From positions 744,001 to 808,000 of the forward strand of contig NZ_BMCM01000001.1 of NCBI RefSeq assembly GCF_014635185.1: a stretch of 64,000 nt of DNA, given 5' to 3'. This DNA is from Microbacterium murale. Lineage in GTDB: Bacteria; Actinomycetota; Actinomycetes; Actinomycetales; Microbacteriaceae. Shown piece by piece: positions 41,345 through 48,284 of this stretch; within the stretch, counting starts at the first letter, position 1; each line of letters opens with the position of its first letter. The notes below the pieces were generated by a model. The model did not search any database. It saw only the letters and a list, made by a program, of their open reading frames with translations, and was not told where the DNA came from. The translations under genes and the position numbers were made by a program.

Positions 41345-43129
41345 ATGGGATCACTGGCGGAGGAGTTGGCGGGCGTCGATCGGTTGTTGGCCGATGCGAT
41401 GGGTTCCTCTGGCGCGGATGGTGCGGGGGCGGATGCTGCGGATGGTGACTTGCGGTTCGCTGGTGATGATGAGCTTCTCGCTGTGGTCCAGGTGTTGGGG
41501 CGTGTGCAGCGGCGGTTGGATGGTGCGATCGTGGCGGTGACGGATCAGGTCGTGGGGCGGGATGAGTGCGAGCGTGAGGGGCGGTTGTCGACGCGGGCGG
41601 GATGCCGGGATGCGGCCGAGCTGCTGCGCCGCACCCTGCTCGTGGACGGGCCGGCCGCACGCCGGTGTGTGGCCGCGGCGGGGGCGGTGCGCCGTGAGGT
41701 GGACATCACCTCCGGTGGGATGTTGCCGGGGAAGTTCCCCGAGCTGGCGGACGCGTTGGCGGACGGGGTGCTGTCGGTGGGCGGGTTCCTGGCCTGCACG
41801 ACCCCGTTGGTGAAGGCGGTCCGGGTCGGTGTGGCGGACCGGTTGGCGGCGGATGCGGTGCTGGCGAGGTTCGCGGCCGGGCTGCCGTTGGACGGCACGG
41901 ATCCTGGCGATTCGGGGGTGGCGCCGGCGCCGACGGTGGATGAGCTTGCCGCGCTGGCGGCGCATATCGTGGCCCGCCTGGATCCAGATGGGGCGGAGCC
42001 GTCGGATCGGGCCGGGCGGCGGCGGAGGTATTTCACGATCGGGAAGCTCCGCGACGGATCCGTCCCCGTGCGGGGTGAGTTGTTGCCGGAGGTCGCGGCG
42101 CAGTTGCAGAAGCTCGTCGATTCCCTGTTGAACCCGAAAGCCGAAGACACCGGCAGCAGCAGCACCGTGCGGTTCCGGCCCTCGGACGACGACGGTGACG
42201 GCGAACGCAGCGACGACAGCAGTCACGGCGACGACGAGACCAGCGATGACGGGACCGGTGGCGGCGACAGCGACGACGGCGGGACCAGCGGCGCCCGCAA
42301 TGACACCCACTTCGGCAGGGGCGATCGCGGCAACGGTGGCGCCGGCGCTGATGACGGCGATGACGATGATTGGTTCGATGCGAAGTACTCCAGCAGCACC
42401 GAGTACGAGGCCGGCGAAGAGGTCTCGGATCGTGCCGACGGGCTCCCCGAACACAAGGCGAAATCTCCGCCGGTGGAGTTGGCGGACCTGCGCACCCACG
42501 CGCAGAAACGTCACGACGCGTTCGCGACCGCCCTGATGGTCGCCGCCGCCTCCGGGGGCATGCCCACCCTGGGTGGTGCGGCACCGACCCTGGTCGTCTC
42601 GGTCACCGCGGAGGACTACGCGCACCGCACCGGCCGGGCCAGGATCGACAGCACCGGATACGACGTCCCCCTCGGCGCGGCCGATCATGCCGGGTGCGCG
42701 GGAGGTGTGCAGCGGGTGCTGTTCGACGAGAACGGTGCGATCGTCGCGATCAGCACCAGTGCGCGCCTGTTCAACGCGACCCAACGCCGCGCGATCGTGC
42801 TCAGAGACCGCGAATGCCTCATCCCCGGCTGCGACGTGCCCGCCGACTGGTGCGAACTCCACCACGTCGAAGAACACGCCCGCGGCGGACCCACCCACAC
42901 CAGCAACGGCGTGCCCCTGTGCTGGCACCACCACCACACCCTCGACGAAGGCATCTGGAAGATCCGCATGCGCAACGGCATGCCAGAGATCCGCGGCCCC
43001 AACTGGTGGGACCCCTATGCCAAATGGCGATCACCCCACCACAACTACACCGCCGTCCACGACGCCCTCAACCACGCCCTCGACCACGAACGCCACACCG
43101 AGCCCGAATCCGCATCGAACACCCGGTGA
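41345..43129 (+). CDS. DUF222/HNH endonuclease domain protein (13E12-like)
   Basis: A 594-residue protein of a family present in many copies in actinobacteria. DUF222 covers roughly residues 15-300. A 70-residue stretch of Asp/Gly/Ser (around 280-350) interrupts it with low-complexity acidic sequence. The HNH motif is at about 489-535: ECLIPGCDVPADWCELHHVEEHARGG ... LCWHHHH, with zinc Cys pairs and the HH catalytic site. Such proteins are probably DNA nucleases, with biological role unknown. ATG 41345 is chosen because the region before it (from 41195) is not typical of the family; the start is uncertain. Codon use in the first third (GTG/GGG-rich) differs from the last third. Confidence 0.85.
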   Translation: MGSLAEELAGVDRLLADAMGSSGADGAGADAADGDLRFAGDDELLAVVQVLGRVQRRLDGAIVAVTDQVVGRDECEREGRLSTRAGCRDAAELLRRTLLVDGPAARRCVAAAGAVRREVDITSGGMLPGKFPELADALADGVLSVGGFLACTTPLVKAVRVGVADRLAADAVLARFAAGLPLDGTDPGDSGVAPAPTVDELAALAAHIVARLDPDGAEPSDRAGRRRRYFTIGKLRDGSVPVRGELLPEVAAQLQKLVDSLLNPKAEDTGSSSTVRFRPSDDDGDGERSDDSSHGDDETSDDGTGGGDSDDGGTSGARNDTHFGRGDRGNGGAGADDGDDDDWFDAKYSSSTEYEAGEEVSDRADGLPEHKAKSPPVELADLRTHAQKRHDAFATALMVAAASGGMPTLGGAAPTLVVSVTAEDYAHRTGRARIDSTGYDVPLGAADHAGCAGGVQRVLFDENGAIVAISTSARLFNATQRRAIVLRDRECLIPGCDVPADWCELHHVEEHARGGPTHTSNGVPLCWHHHHTLDEGIWKIRMRNGMPEIRGPNWWDPYAKWRSPHHNYTAVHDALNHALDHERHTEPESASNTR

Positions 43130-43196
43130 CATCGACCACGACCACGACTGTTTACCCACCCGGAACACCCGATGACTCCGCGCGGTTGACCCTCAC

Positions 43197-43979
43197 ATGA
43201 GGCAGCTGACTGACATCGACGTCGTCGTGTTCGACGTGCTGGGAACTCTTGTCGATGAAGCGACAGGATTACGGACGGCGGTTCGCGAGGCGATTCCCGA
43301 CGCCGACGTTCGGCAGGTGCAGTCCCTGGCCCAGGATTGGCAGCGTTTCGTCGCCGATCAGCAGACCGAGATCGCAGAAGGGCGTCGCGCCTACGTCGAC
43401 TCGGAAGTGCTCGATGCAGAAGCCGCTCTCCATGTTCTCGCCGCCGCAGCGGCCCTGGGCATCGCTGTGGCACCCGGTGTCACGACGACGCCCGATGTCG
43501 CAACGGCACCCGGCGCCTCGGTAGAACTGGCGGCGACGAATGAGGTGGGCGCAGCATCCGATACCGTCGCCCGCCTCGCAACCGCAAGCAGGCGCCTTCT
43601 GCCATGGCCGGATTCCGTCGCGGGACTCGAGCGGATTGCCGCACGCGTGCCGATTCTCGCGCTGTCCAACGCAGCGCCGACGACGCTCCTCCACCTTGCC
43701 GCGCTCACCGGCCTGCGTTGGCATCACGCTGTGACCGCCCACGAAGTCGCCGCCTACAAGCCGGCGCCGGCGCTCTACCGACGCGCGGTGCAGGTCGCCG
43801 ACCGCGCACCAGAGCGGATCCTCATGGTCGCCGCGCACGCGTGGGACCTCCGCGCCGCACAAGACGCCGGCATGCGCACGTGCTACGTCGATCGGCCGGT
43901 CGGCGATCCGCCCACGGCATCCGATCGCTTCGACGCGTCCGTCGCCGGGCTGGACGAGCTCATGACATCCCTCGGGTAA
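43197..43979 (+). CDS. HAD-family hydrolase, haloacid dehalogenase type II-like
   Basis: A 260-residue HAD enzyme. Motif I is VVFDVLGTLVDE (Asp nucleophile), motif II ALSNAAPTTLL, motif III lysine AAYKPAPALYRR and motif IV VAAHAWDLRAAQDAG. These match haloacid dehalogenases, which hydrolyse 2-haloalkanoic acids, though many act as phosphatases. Residues about 85-120 are an Ala/Thr/Val-rich insertion (VAPGVTTTPDVATAPGASVE) that looks like a recent low-complexity expansion. The gene lies directly before the FMN riboswitch and ends 20 bp upstream of it. Confidence 0.82.
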   Translation: MRQLTDIDVVVFDVLGTLVDEATGLRTAVREAIPDADVRQVQSLAQDWQRFVADQQTEIAEGRRAYVDSEVLDAEAALHVLAAAAALGIAVAPGVTTTPDVATAPGASVELAATNEVGAASDTVARLATASRRLLPWPDSVAGLERIAARVPILALSNAAPTTLLHLAALTGLRWHHAVTAHEVAAYKPAPALYRRAVQVADRAPERILMVAAHAWDLRAAQDAGMRTCYVDRPVGDPPTASDRFDASVAGLDELMTSLG

Positions 43980-43999
43980 TCTTCAGAACGAACACACAT

Positions 44000-44122
44000 G
44001 TGCTCCGGGGTCGGTGAAATTCCGAACCGGCGGTCATAGTCCGCGACCCGCTGCTCTTCGGAGCGGCGGTTGAACCGGTGGAACTCCGGTACCGACAGTC
44101 AAAGTCTGGATGGGAGAAGCAC
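44000..44122 (+). promoter_or_regulatory. FMN riboswitch (RFN element)
   Basis: The conserved RFN blocks occur in order: GGGGTCGGTGAAATTCCGA (44007-44025), ACCGGCGGT, AGTCCGCGACCCG, GGTTGAACCGGTGGAACTC, CCGACAGTCAAAGTC and GGATGGGAGAAGCAC. The P1 helix is closed by GTGCT (44000-44004) with AGCAC (44118-44122). It senses flavin mononucleotide and controls the downstream transporter gene. The match is textbook-clear. Confidence 0.97.
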
Positions 44123-44166
44123 AGCGTGAGCTATGCGCGGCGACGCGCATGTCAGAGCGCAGCATC

Positions 44167-44195
44167 CTCCTCGGCAGCATCGATGCCGAATGGAG
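44167..44195 (+). promoter_or_regulatory. Shine-Dalgarno-sequestering hairpin of the FMN riboswitch
   Basis: CTCC-TCGGCA (44167-44176) pairs with TGCCGA-AT-GGAG (44184-44195), with loop GCATCGA. The GGAG is the ribosome binding site of the ATG at 44200. An additional hairpin ATGCGC/GCGCAT lies between it and the aptamer. This arrangement indicates control at translation initiation. Confidence 0.7.
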
Positions 44196-44199
44196 AACG

Positions 44200-44916
44200 A
44201 TGGACATCCTGCGCTGGCTGGTCGAAGCCTTCAACTCGCAGTGGGTACTGCCCGGTGGGCAGAGCCTGCTCATCCGCGAGGTCGTCGGCAACGTCTTCGG
44301 CCTCGCCAGCGCACTGGGCGGCATGCGCCGCAAGGTCTGGGCATGGCCGGTCGGCATCGTCGGCAATCTGCTGCTGCTGACGGTGTTCCTCGGATCCATC
44401 CTCAACCCCGCCCATTCACTGCCGAACTTGCTCGGTCAGGCAGGGCGCCAGATCATGTTCATCGCCGTCGCGATCTACGGCTGGATCCGCTGGCGACAGC
44501 TGAAAGCCGGCGGCGGGCAGGTGACTCCACGCTGGGCACCGAACAGCGCACGCGTCGGACTCGTACTCGTCATGATCATCGGAACGATCGCTCTGACGCC
44601 CCTGTTCCGTCTGCTCGGCTCGTGGGAACCGGTCTGGGCGGATGCCTGGACCTTCGTCGGATCGCTGCTCGCGACCTACGGCATGGCGAAGGGCTGGACC
44701 GAGTTCTGGCTGATCTGGATCGCCGTCGACGTCGTCGGCGTGCCACTGCTCTTCAGCTCCGGGTACTACGCCACCGGCTTCATGTACGTGTTCTACGGCG
44801 TCTTCACCGCCGTCGGATTCGTCGTCTGGTGGCGCGCGCACGCGAACGCCAAGCCGAAGATCGACACGATCATGCCCGACCCGCGCATAGCGAGGACCGA
44901 CCAGAATGGAGAGTGA
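44200..44916 (+). CDS. pnuX: PnuC-family transporter, riboflavin transporter PnuX type
   Basis: A 238-residue membrane protein of the PnuC/PnuX family with seven predicted helices; WxxW-type segments (AWPVGIVGNLLLL, YGWIRWRQLK, WTEFWLIWIAVDVVGVPL) are characteristic. PnuC members import vitamins by facilitated diffusion. Because an FMN riboswitch controls it, as for PnuX of Corynebacterium glutamicum, riboflavin is the probable substrate rather than nicotinamide riboside. GGAGAACG before ATG 44200 sets the start. The stop overlaps the next ATG as TGATG. Confidence 0.88.
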   Translation: MDILRWLVEAFNSQWVLPGGQSLLIREVVGNVFGLASALGGMRRKVWAWPVGIVGNLLLLTVFLGSILNPAHSLPNLLGQAGRQIMFIAVAIYGWIRWRQLKAGGGQVTPRWAPNSARVGLVLVMIIGTIALTPLFRLLGSWEPVWADAWTFVGSLLATYGMAKGWTEFWLIWIAVDVVGVPLLFSSGYYATGFMYVFYGVFTAVGFVVWWRAHANAKPKIDTIMPDPRIARTDQNGE

Positions 44917-45833
44917 TGTTCGACAGCCCGCTCTCCGCCTCGGCCTACGAGGTGCTCGGCGTCGACCCCACCGCCACCGCTGACGAGATCAAGCGCGCGT
45001 TCCGCCTGCGCTTGCGCCAGACGCATCCGGATGCCGGCGGCGATGCTGCCGCGTTCAACCAGGTGCAGCGGGCGTGGGAACTGGTCGGCACGGTCGAAGC
45101 CCGCGCCGCCTACGATCCCGGCCACGGCTTCTCGGCCGACGAGGTGACCTGGAGCGGTTGGCAGGCGCCTCCTGCCCGCACCGACACCCGTCCGAAGGCA
45201 CGCTCCTATGGACACCCGGGCGGTTGGCGTCGCGAGCGCTACCTGTCATTGATCCGCGAATGGGCGGGCCACGGCGTCGAAGTTCCCGACCCTTACGACC
45301 CGGCGCTCGTACGCTCAGCACCGCATGAACTGCGCCGAATGCTCGCCGACGCCCTCGCCGAAGAGGAGACCGCGCGCACCGTTTCCGACCTCGGCATGGG
45401 CTTCACCGTGTGGCACGACGTCGCGACCGGCCCGGAGCCCGACGCGAAGCTCGACCACGTCATCCTCAGCCCGTCCGGCCTGTACGGCGTGCTGTCCGAG
45501 GACTTCGGCGAGGTCGTCCGCTTCCGACGCGGCGAGATCATCGGCCCGGCCGTCGACGGCGCCGCACCCATCGCCGCTCTCCTCGCCCGCATGCGCGTCG
45601 TCGCACGTTCAGCTCGCGTTCGCTTCGGCGGAGCGATCGTCGTGCTGCCCGACGACGACCTCGACCAGGCAATCACGCCCCTCGGGAAGGTGCGCGGCGT
45701 CCCTGTGGTCGTCGTGCGCCGCAGCGCGCTGCACACCGTGCTGCGCCAGGGCGTGCCGGGCGCGCGCGACATCGGCGGCAACGAGCTGTTCGATGTGCGC
45801 ACGCGCCTGCAGCACGCCGTGCGATTCGTCTGA
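44916..45833 (+). CDS. J-domain protein with NERD-like C-terminal region
   Basis: A 305-residue protein. Residues 1-65 form a DnaJ J-domain (SAYEVLGVDPTATADEIKRAFRLRLRQTHPDAGG) with the HPD tripeptide that triggers Hsp70 ATPase. There is no G/F region or zinc-finger. From about 175 to 290 the text LDHVILSPSGLYGVLSEDFGEVVRF ... AIVVLPDDDLDQ recalls the NERD nuclease-related domain, but the acidic/lysine catalytic pattern (E-x-K) is not preserved. It overlaps the pnuX stop, so is translated with the transporter under FMN control. The family assignment of the second domain is tentative. Confidence 0.7.
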   Translation: MFDSPLSASAYEVLGVDPTATADEIKRAFRLRLRQTHPDAGGDAAAFNQVQRAWELVGTVEARAAYDPGHGFSADEVTWSGWQAPPARTDTRPKARSYGHPGGWRRERYLSLIREWAGHGVEVPDPYDPALVRSAPHELRRMLADALAEEETARTVSDLGMGFTVWHDVATGPEPDAKLDHVILSPSGLYGVLSEDFGEVVRFRRGEIIGPAVDGAAPIAALLARMRVVARSARVRFGGAIVVLPDDDLDQAITPLGKVRGVPVVVVRRSALHTVLRQGVPGARDIGGNELFDVRTRLQHAVRFV

Positions 45834-45860
45834 GCGACGGGCTCAGATCGAGCCGAGCGC

Positions 45861-46817
45861 TCAGCAGAACGAGCTGACCGCCTCCCACGCCGACGCCACC
45901 TCGGCCTGACCCTCACGGGTCACGGCCGCTTCGATCAGGCCGTACGAGCGATCGGAGGCGAAGAACACCTCATTGGGGTTGTCGAGACCGTAGGGCTCGA
46001 GATCGACGACGAAGTGATGCTTGTTGGGCATCGAGAAGCGGATCTCCGCGATCTCAGGATGTGCTGCGAGAACCGCGCGCCCCATGTCGAACAGCGTCGC
46101 CTGCAGCGCCGCCGAGTATTGCCGCGTGAACTCCTCCAGCAGGATGCGCTTCACATCCGCGTAGATCTCATTGAAGTCCAGATCGCGAGCATCGGCATCC
46201 TGGGCATACCGCCAGCGCGCCGAGACGTCGGTGGCGAGGATGCGGTCGGTAGTCTCCTTCAGCGACGTGTATCTGTCCTTCGGGAACCCGACGAATCCGG
46301 ACTGCGTGGTCTTGAGCACCGTCAGTCCCTTCAGCCCGGCGATGATGTGCCGCTCCGCCCCCTCGGCGACGACGACGGCCGTGCGCGTCTCTTGCCCCGA
46401 TCGGACGAAGGAATGGTCGTGCCCTTCGCCGTCGACCTGGATCCGATCCCACGCGTAGCTCTCAGCGAGCCAGCGTCCGCCCTCGACCCAGTCGAACGAG
46501 CTCGTGAAGTGGTCGGAGAGTCTCAACAGGAATGCCTCGGGCGAGCCGATCCCGTCGCGCGCGAACGAGAACACGGTGTTCTTCTGGGTGTCGGTCGCGA
46601 CGACGTGGCCGTTGTCGCCGTCGAGATGCGCGGCCTCGAAGTCGCCACGCAGCTGCGAGGTGACGTTGAGGTCTTCGATCGAATGCCGGTCGCCGTCTCT
46701 GGTGACCTTGACGACGCGGACCTCGGCCTTGCCGTACTGGTTCGGTCCGAGGATGATGCCGTCGTCAGGCGTCTCGGCGGCGGTCTCGGTCTGGCGGCGG
46801 GTCATGATGTCGGTCAT
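45861..46817 (-). CDS. uaZ: Urate oxidase (factor-independent urate hydroxylase)
   Basis: A 318-residue cofactorless uricase that turns urate and oxygen to 5-hydroxyisourate and hydrogen peroxide. Visible: YGKAEVRVVKV (catalytic Lys), VATDTQKNTVFSFA (catalytic Thr), SGFVGFPKDRYTSL, SMPNKHHFVVDL (catalytic His) and LDNPNEVFF. The two tunnel-fold repeats give the usual length. GAGGAAGTTAG before the ATG overlaps the uraH stop. It is third in the uraD-uraH-uaZ operon. A hairpin GGCTC...GAGCC at 45840-45854 follows the stop and faces the J-domain gene end. Confidence 0.95.
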   Translation of the reverse strand: MTDIMTRRQTETAAETPDDGIILGPNQYGKAEVRVVKVTRDGDRHSIEDLNVTSQLRGDFEAAHLDGDNGHVVATDTQKNTVFSFARDGIGSPEAFLLRLSDHFTSSFDWVEGGRWLAESYAWDRIQVDGEGHDHSFVRSGQETRTAVVVAEGAERHIIAGLKGLTVLKTTQSGFVGFPKDRYTSLKETTDRILATDVSARWRYAQDADARDLDFNEIYADVKRILLEEFTRQYSAALQATLFDMGRAVLAAHPEIAEIRFSMPNKHHFVVDLEPYGLDNPNEVFFASDRSYGLIEAAVTREGQAEVASAWEAVSSFC

Positions 46818-46821
46818 CGTT

Positions 46822-47166
46822 CTAACTTCCTCGGTAGGTCGAATATGCGAAGGGACTCAGCAGCAGCGGCACGTGATAGTGGCGCTGCTCGTCATCGACG
46901 ACGAAGGTGAGCACGACTTCGGGATAGAAGGTGGGGGTGTCGGTGCGGGCGAAGTACCCGCCGGTGTCGAAATGGAGCCGGTACGTGCCGGCGGGCACGG
47001 CCTCGGGGCCGAGCTGCTTCGCCCGGCCGTCGGCATCCGTGACGCCCTCGGCGATCAGCATCCATTCGCCATCCCGGAGCGCGGAGAGCACGACCGACAC
47101 GCCAGGAGCCGGCAGCCCCTGCACAGCATCGAGGACGTGGGTCGTGATGTGCGACACAGCAGTCAT
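46822..47166 (-). CDS. uraH: 5-hydroxyisourate hydrolase
   Basis: A 114-residue transthyretin-like protein, with THVLDAVQGLPA at the N-terminus and the terminal YRGS signature. It hydrolyses 5-hydroxyisourate to OHCU in the urate pathway. It overlaps uraD as ATGA (47163-47166) and is followed by uricase after 4 bp. All catalytic residues of the family (His in THVLD, Arg, His in YHVPL, and the YRGS tail) are visible. Confidence 0.94.
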   Translation of the reverse strand: MTAVSHITTHVLDAVQGLPAPGVSVVLSALRDGEWMLIAEGVTDADGRAKQLGPEAVPAGTYRLHFDTGGYFARTDTPTFYPEVVLTFVVDDEQRHYHVPLLLSPFAYSTYRGS

Positions 47167-47660
47167 GCGATGATCGTTCCTCTCAGTCGGAGCAATGCGA
47201 TCTCTCGCAGCTGCCCGGCGATGATCCGCTCTTCCGAGTCGGGGTCGTGCTGCAGGCGTTCCCGCAGACTCGATAGGATCTCTGCCGCGGTACGTCCGGC
47301 CGCACGGATCAGGAAGACCCGGCCGAAGCGCTCCTCGTACGTGAGATTGCCCTCACGAAGCGCCTGCTGCACGTCGGCGTCGGACGGGTCGACCCCGGCC
47401 TGCTCCGAGCGCGAGAGCGTCGCCTCTCTACTGTCCCCTCCCGCACGCTCGCCGATCCGAGGATGGTGAGCGAGGGCCGAATCGATCTCCTCGGTCGTGA
47501 ACGGATCGGCGGCCTGCGCCGCCGCCACCACGAGAGAGTCGACCGACTCGTAGGGACGGCGATCGACGATGTCTTCACACCATCGCGTCACGTCGATACA
47601 CGGCCGGAGCGCGGTGACGGCATCGCCCCGCTCCGCCAGATTGAATTGCTCAAGCAACAT
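47163..47660 (-). CDS. uraD: OHCU decarboxylase
   Basis: A 165-residue protein that decarboxylates 2-oxo-4-hydroxy-4-carboxy-5-ureidoimidazoline to S-allantoin. The catalytic His is in LAHHPRIGE; GNLTYEERFGRVFLIRAAGRTA is family-typical. It is the first gene of the uraD-uraH-uaZ operon. A clear TTGCGA-17-TATAAT promoter lies at 47785-47757 on the minus strand, with an IclR-like half-site in the leader. Confidence 0.93.
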   Translation of the reverse strand: MLLEQFNLAERGDAVTALRPCIDVTRWCEDIVDRRPYESVDSLVVAAAQAADPFTTEEIDSALAHHPRIGERAGGDSREATLSRSEQAGVDPSDADVQQALREGNLTYEERFGRVFLIRAAGRTAAEILSSLRERLQHDPDSEERIIAGQLREIALLRLRGTIIA

Positions 47661-47720
47661 TGCTTGATCTCTTTCTCTTGCGTGCTGGCATCCACGGTGT
47701 AAGGAATACGGGAGAAGTTC

Positions 47721-47735
47721 TCTCGTATCGTGGAA
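47721..47735. promoter_or_regulatory. Weak IclR-type site in uraD leader
   Basis: TCTCGTATCGTGGAA matches the hyi operator TTCCATATTGTGGAA at 11 of 15 positions. It lies about 15-30 nt after the expected transcription start of uraD. One half-site is good and the other poor, so the call is tentative. Confidence 0.4.
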
Positions 47736-47756
47736 CTGTTATTTCAGCATACGACA

Positions 47757-47785
47757 ATTATATGACTGGATGCTGGTGCTCGCAA
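47757..47785 (-). promoter_or_regulatory. Promoter of the uraD-uraH-uricase operon
   Basis: Read on the minus strand: TTGCGA (47785-47780), 17-bp spacer, TATAAT (47762-47757). Transcription would begin near 47750, leaving a leader of about 90 nt. Confidence 0.65.
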
Positions 47786-47807
47786 GCCCTGCGCCCCAGT
47801 TCAGCGG

Positions 47808-48284
47808 TCATTTCAGCAGGGCATCCCGGAGACGGGCGACGTGCCCTTCAGGGTTGACGTTGTACTCCACGGACGAGATGACGCCGTCGGCATCGACCAC
47901 CGCTGTGGTGCGGATCAGACCATCGAACGTGCGGCCGTTCACCGTCTTCTGCCCCCAGGCACCCCATTCCTTGGCGACGGCGGAATCCTCGTCGGAGAGC
48001 AGCGGGAAGCTCAGCTGCTCGGCCTCCGCGAACTCCGCGAGCCTCGACACCGGATCGGGTGAGATCCCGAGCACCGTGTATCCGGCGCCCTGGAACGACC
48101 CGAGATTGTCGCGGAAGTCGCACGCCTCTGTGGTGCAGCCTGGCGTGAACGCCGCCGGGTAGAAGTAGACGATCACGGGTGTGCCGCGCAGCTCGGAGAG
48201 CGTGCGCTGGTTTCCGGATGCATCGGTGAGCGTGAAGTCCGGAGCCTTCTGGCCGACCTCGAGCTCTTCGGTTGAGTTGATCAT
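47808..48284 (-). CDS. bcp: Thioredoxin-dependent peroxiredoxin, BCP type
   Basis: A 158-residue peroxidase. Peroxidatic Cys50 and resolving Cys55 are in TPGCTTEAC, the atypical 2-Cys BCP arrangement; [10 protein letters not shown] is the active-site strand. It reduces hydrogen peroxide and organic peroxides with thioredoxin. Its ATG overlaps the stop of the kinase-allantoinase fusion gene as ATGA, so it is the last gene of the leftward glyoxylate operon. This place suggests it removes peroxide made by the nearby uricase (inference). Confidence 0.92.
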   Translation of the reverse strand: MINSTEELEVGQKAPDFTLTDASGNQRTLSELRGTPVIVYFYPAAFTPGCTTEACDFRDNLGSFQGAGYTVLGISPDPVSRLAEFAEAEQLSFPLLSDEDSAVAKEWGAWGQKTVNGRTFDGLIRTTAVVDADGVISSVEYNVNPEGHVARLRDALLK

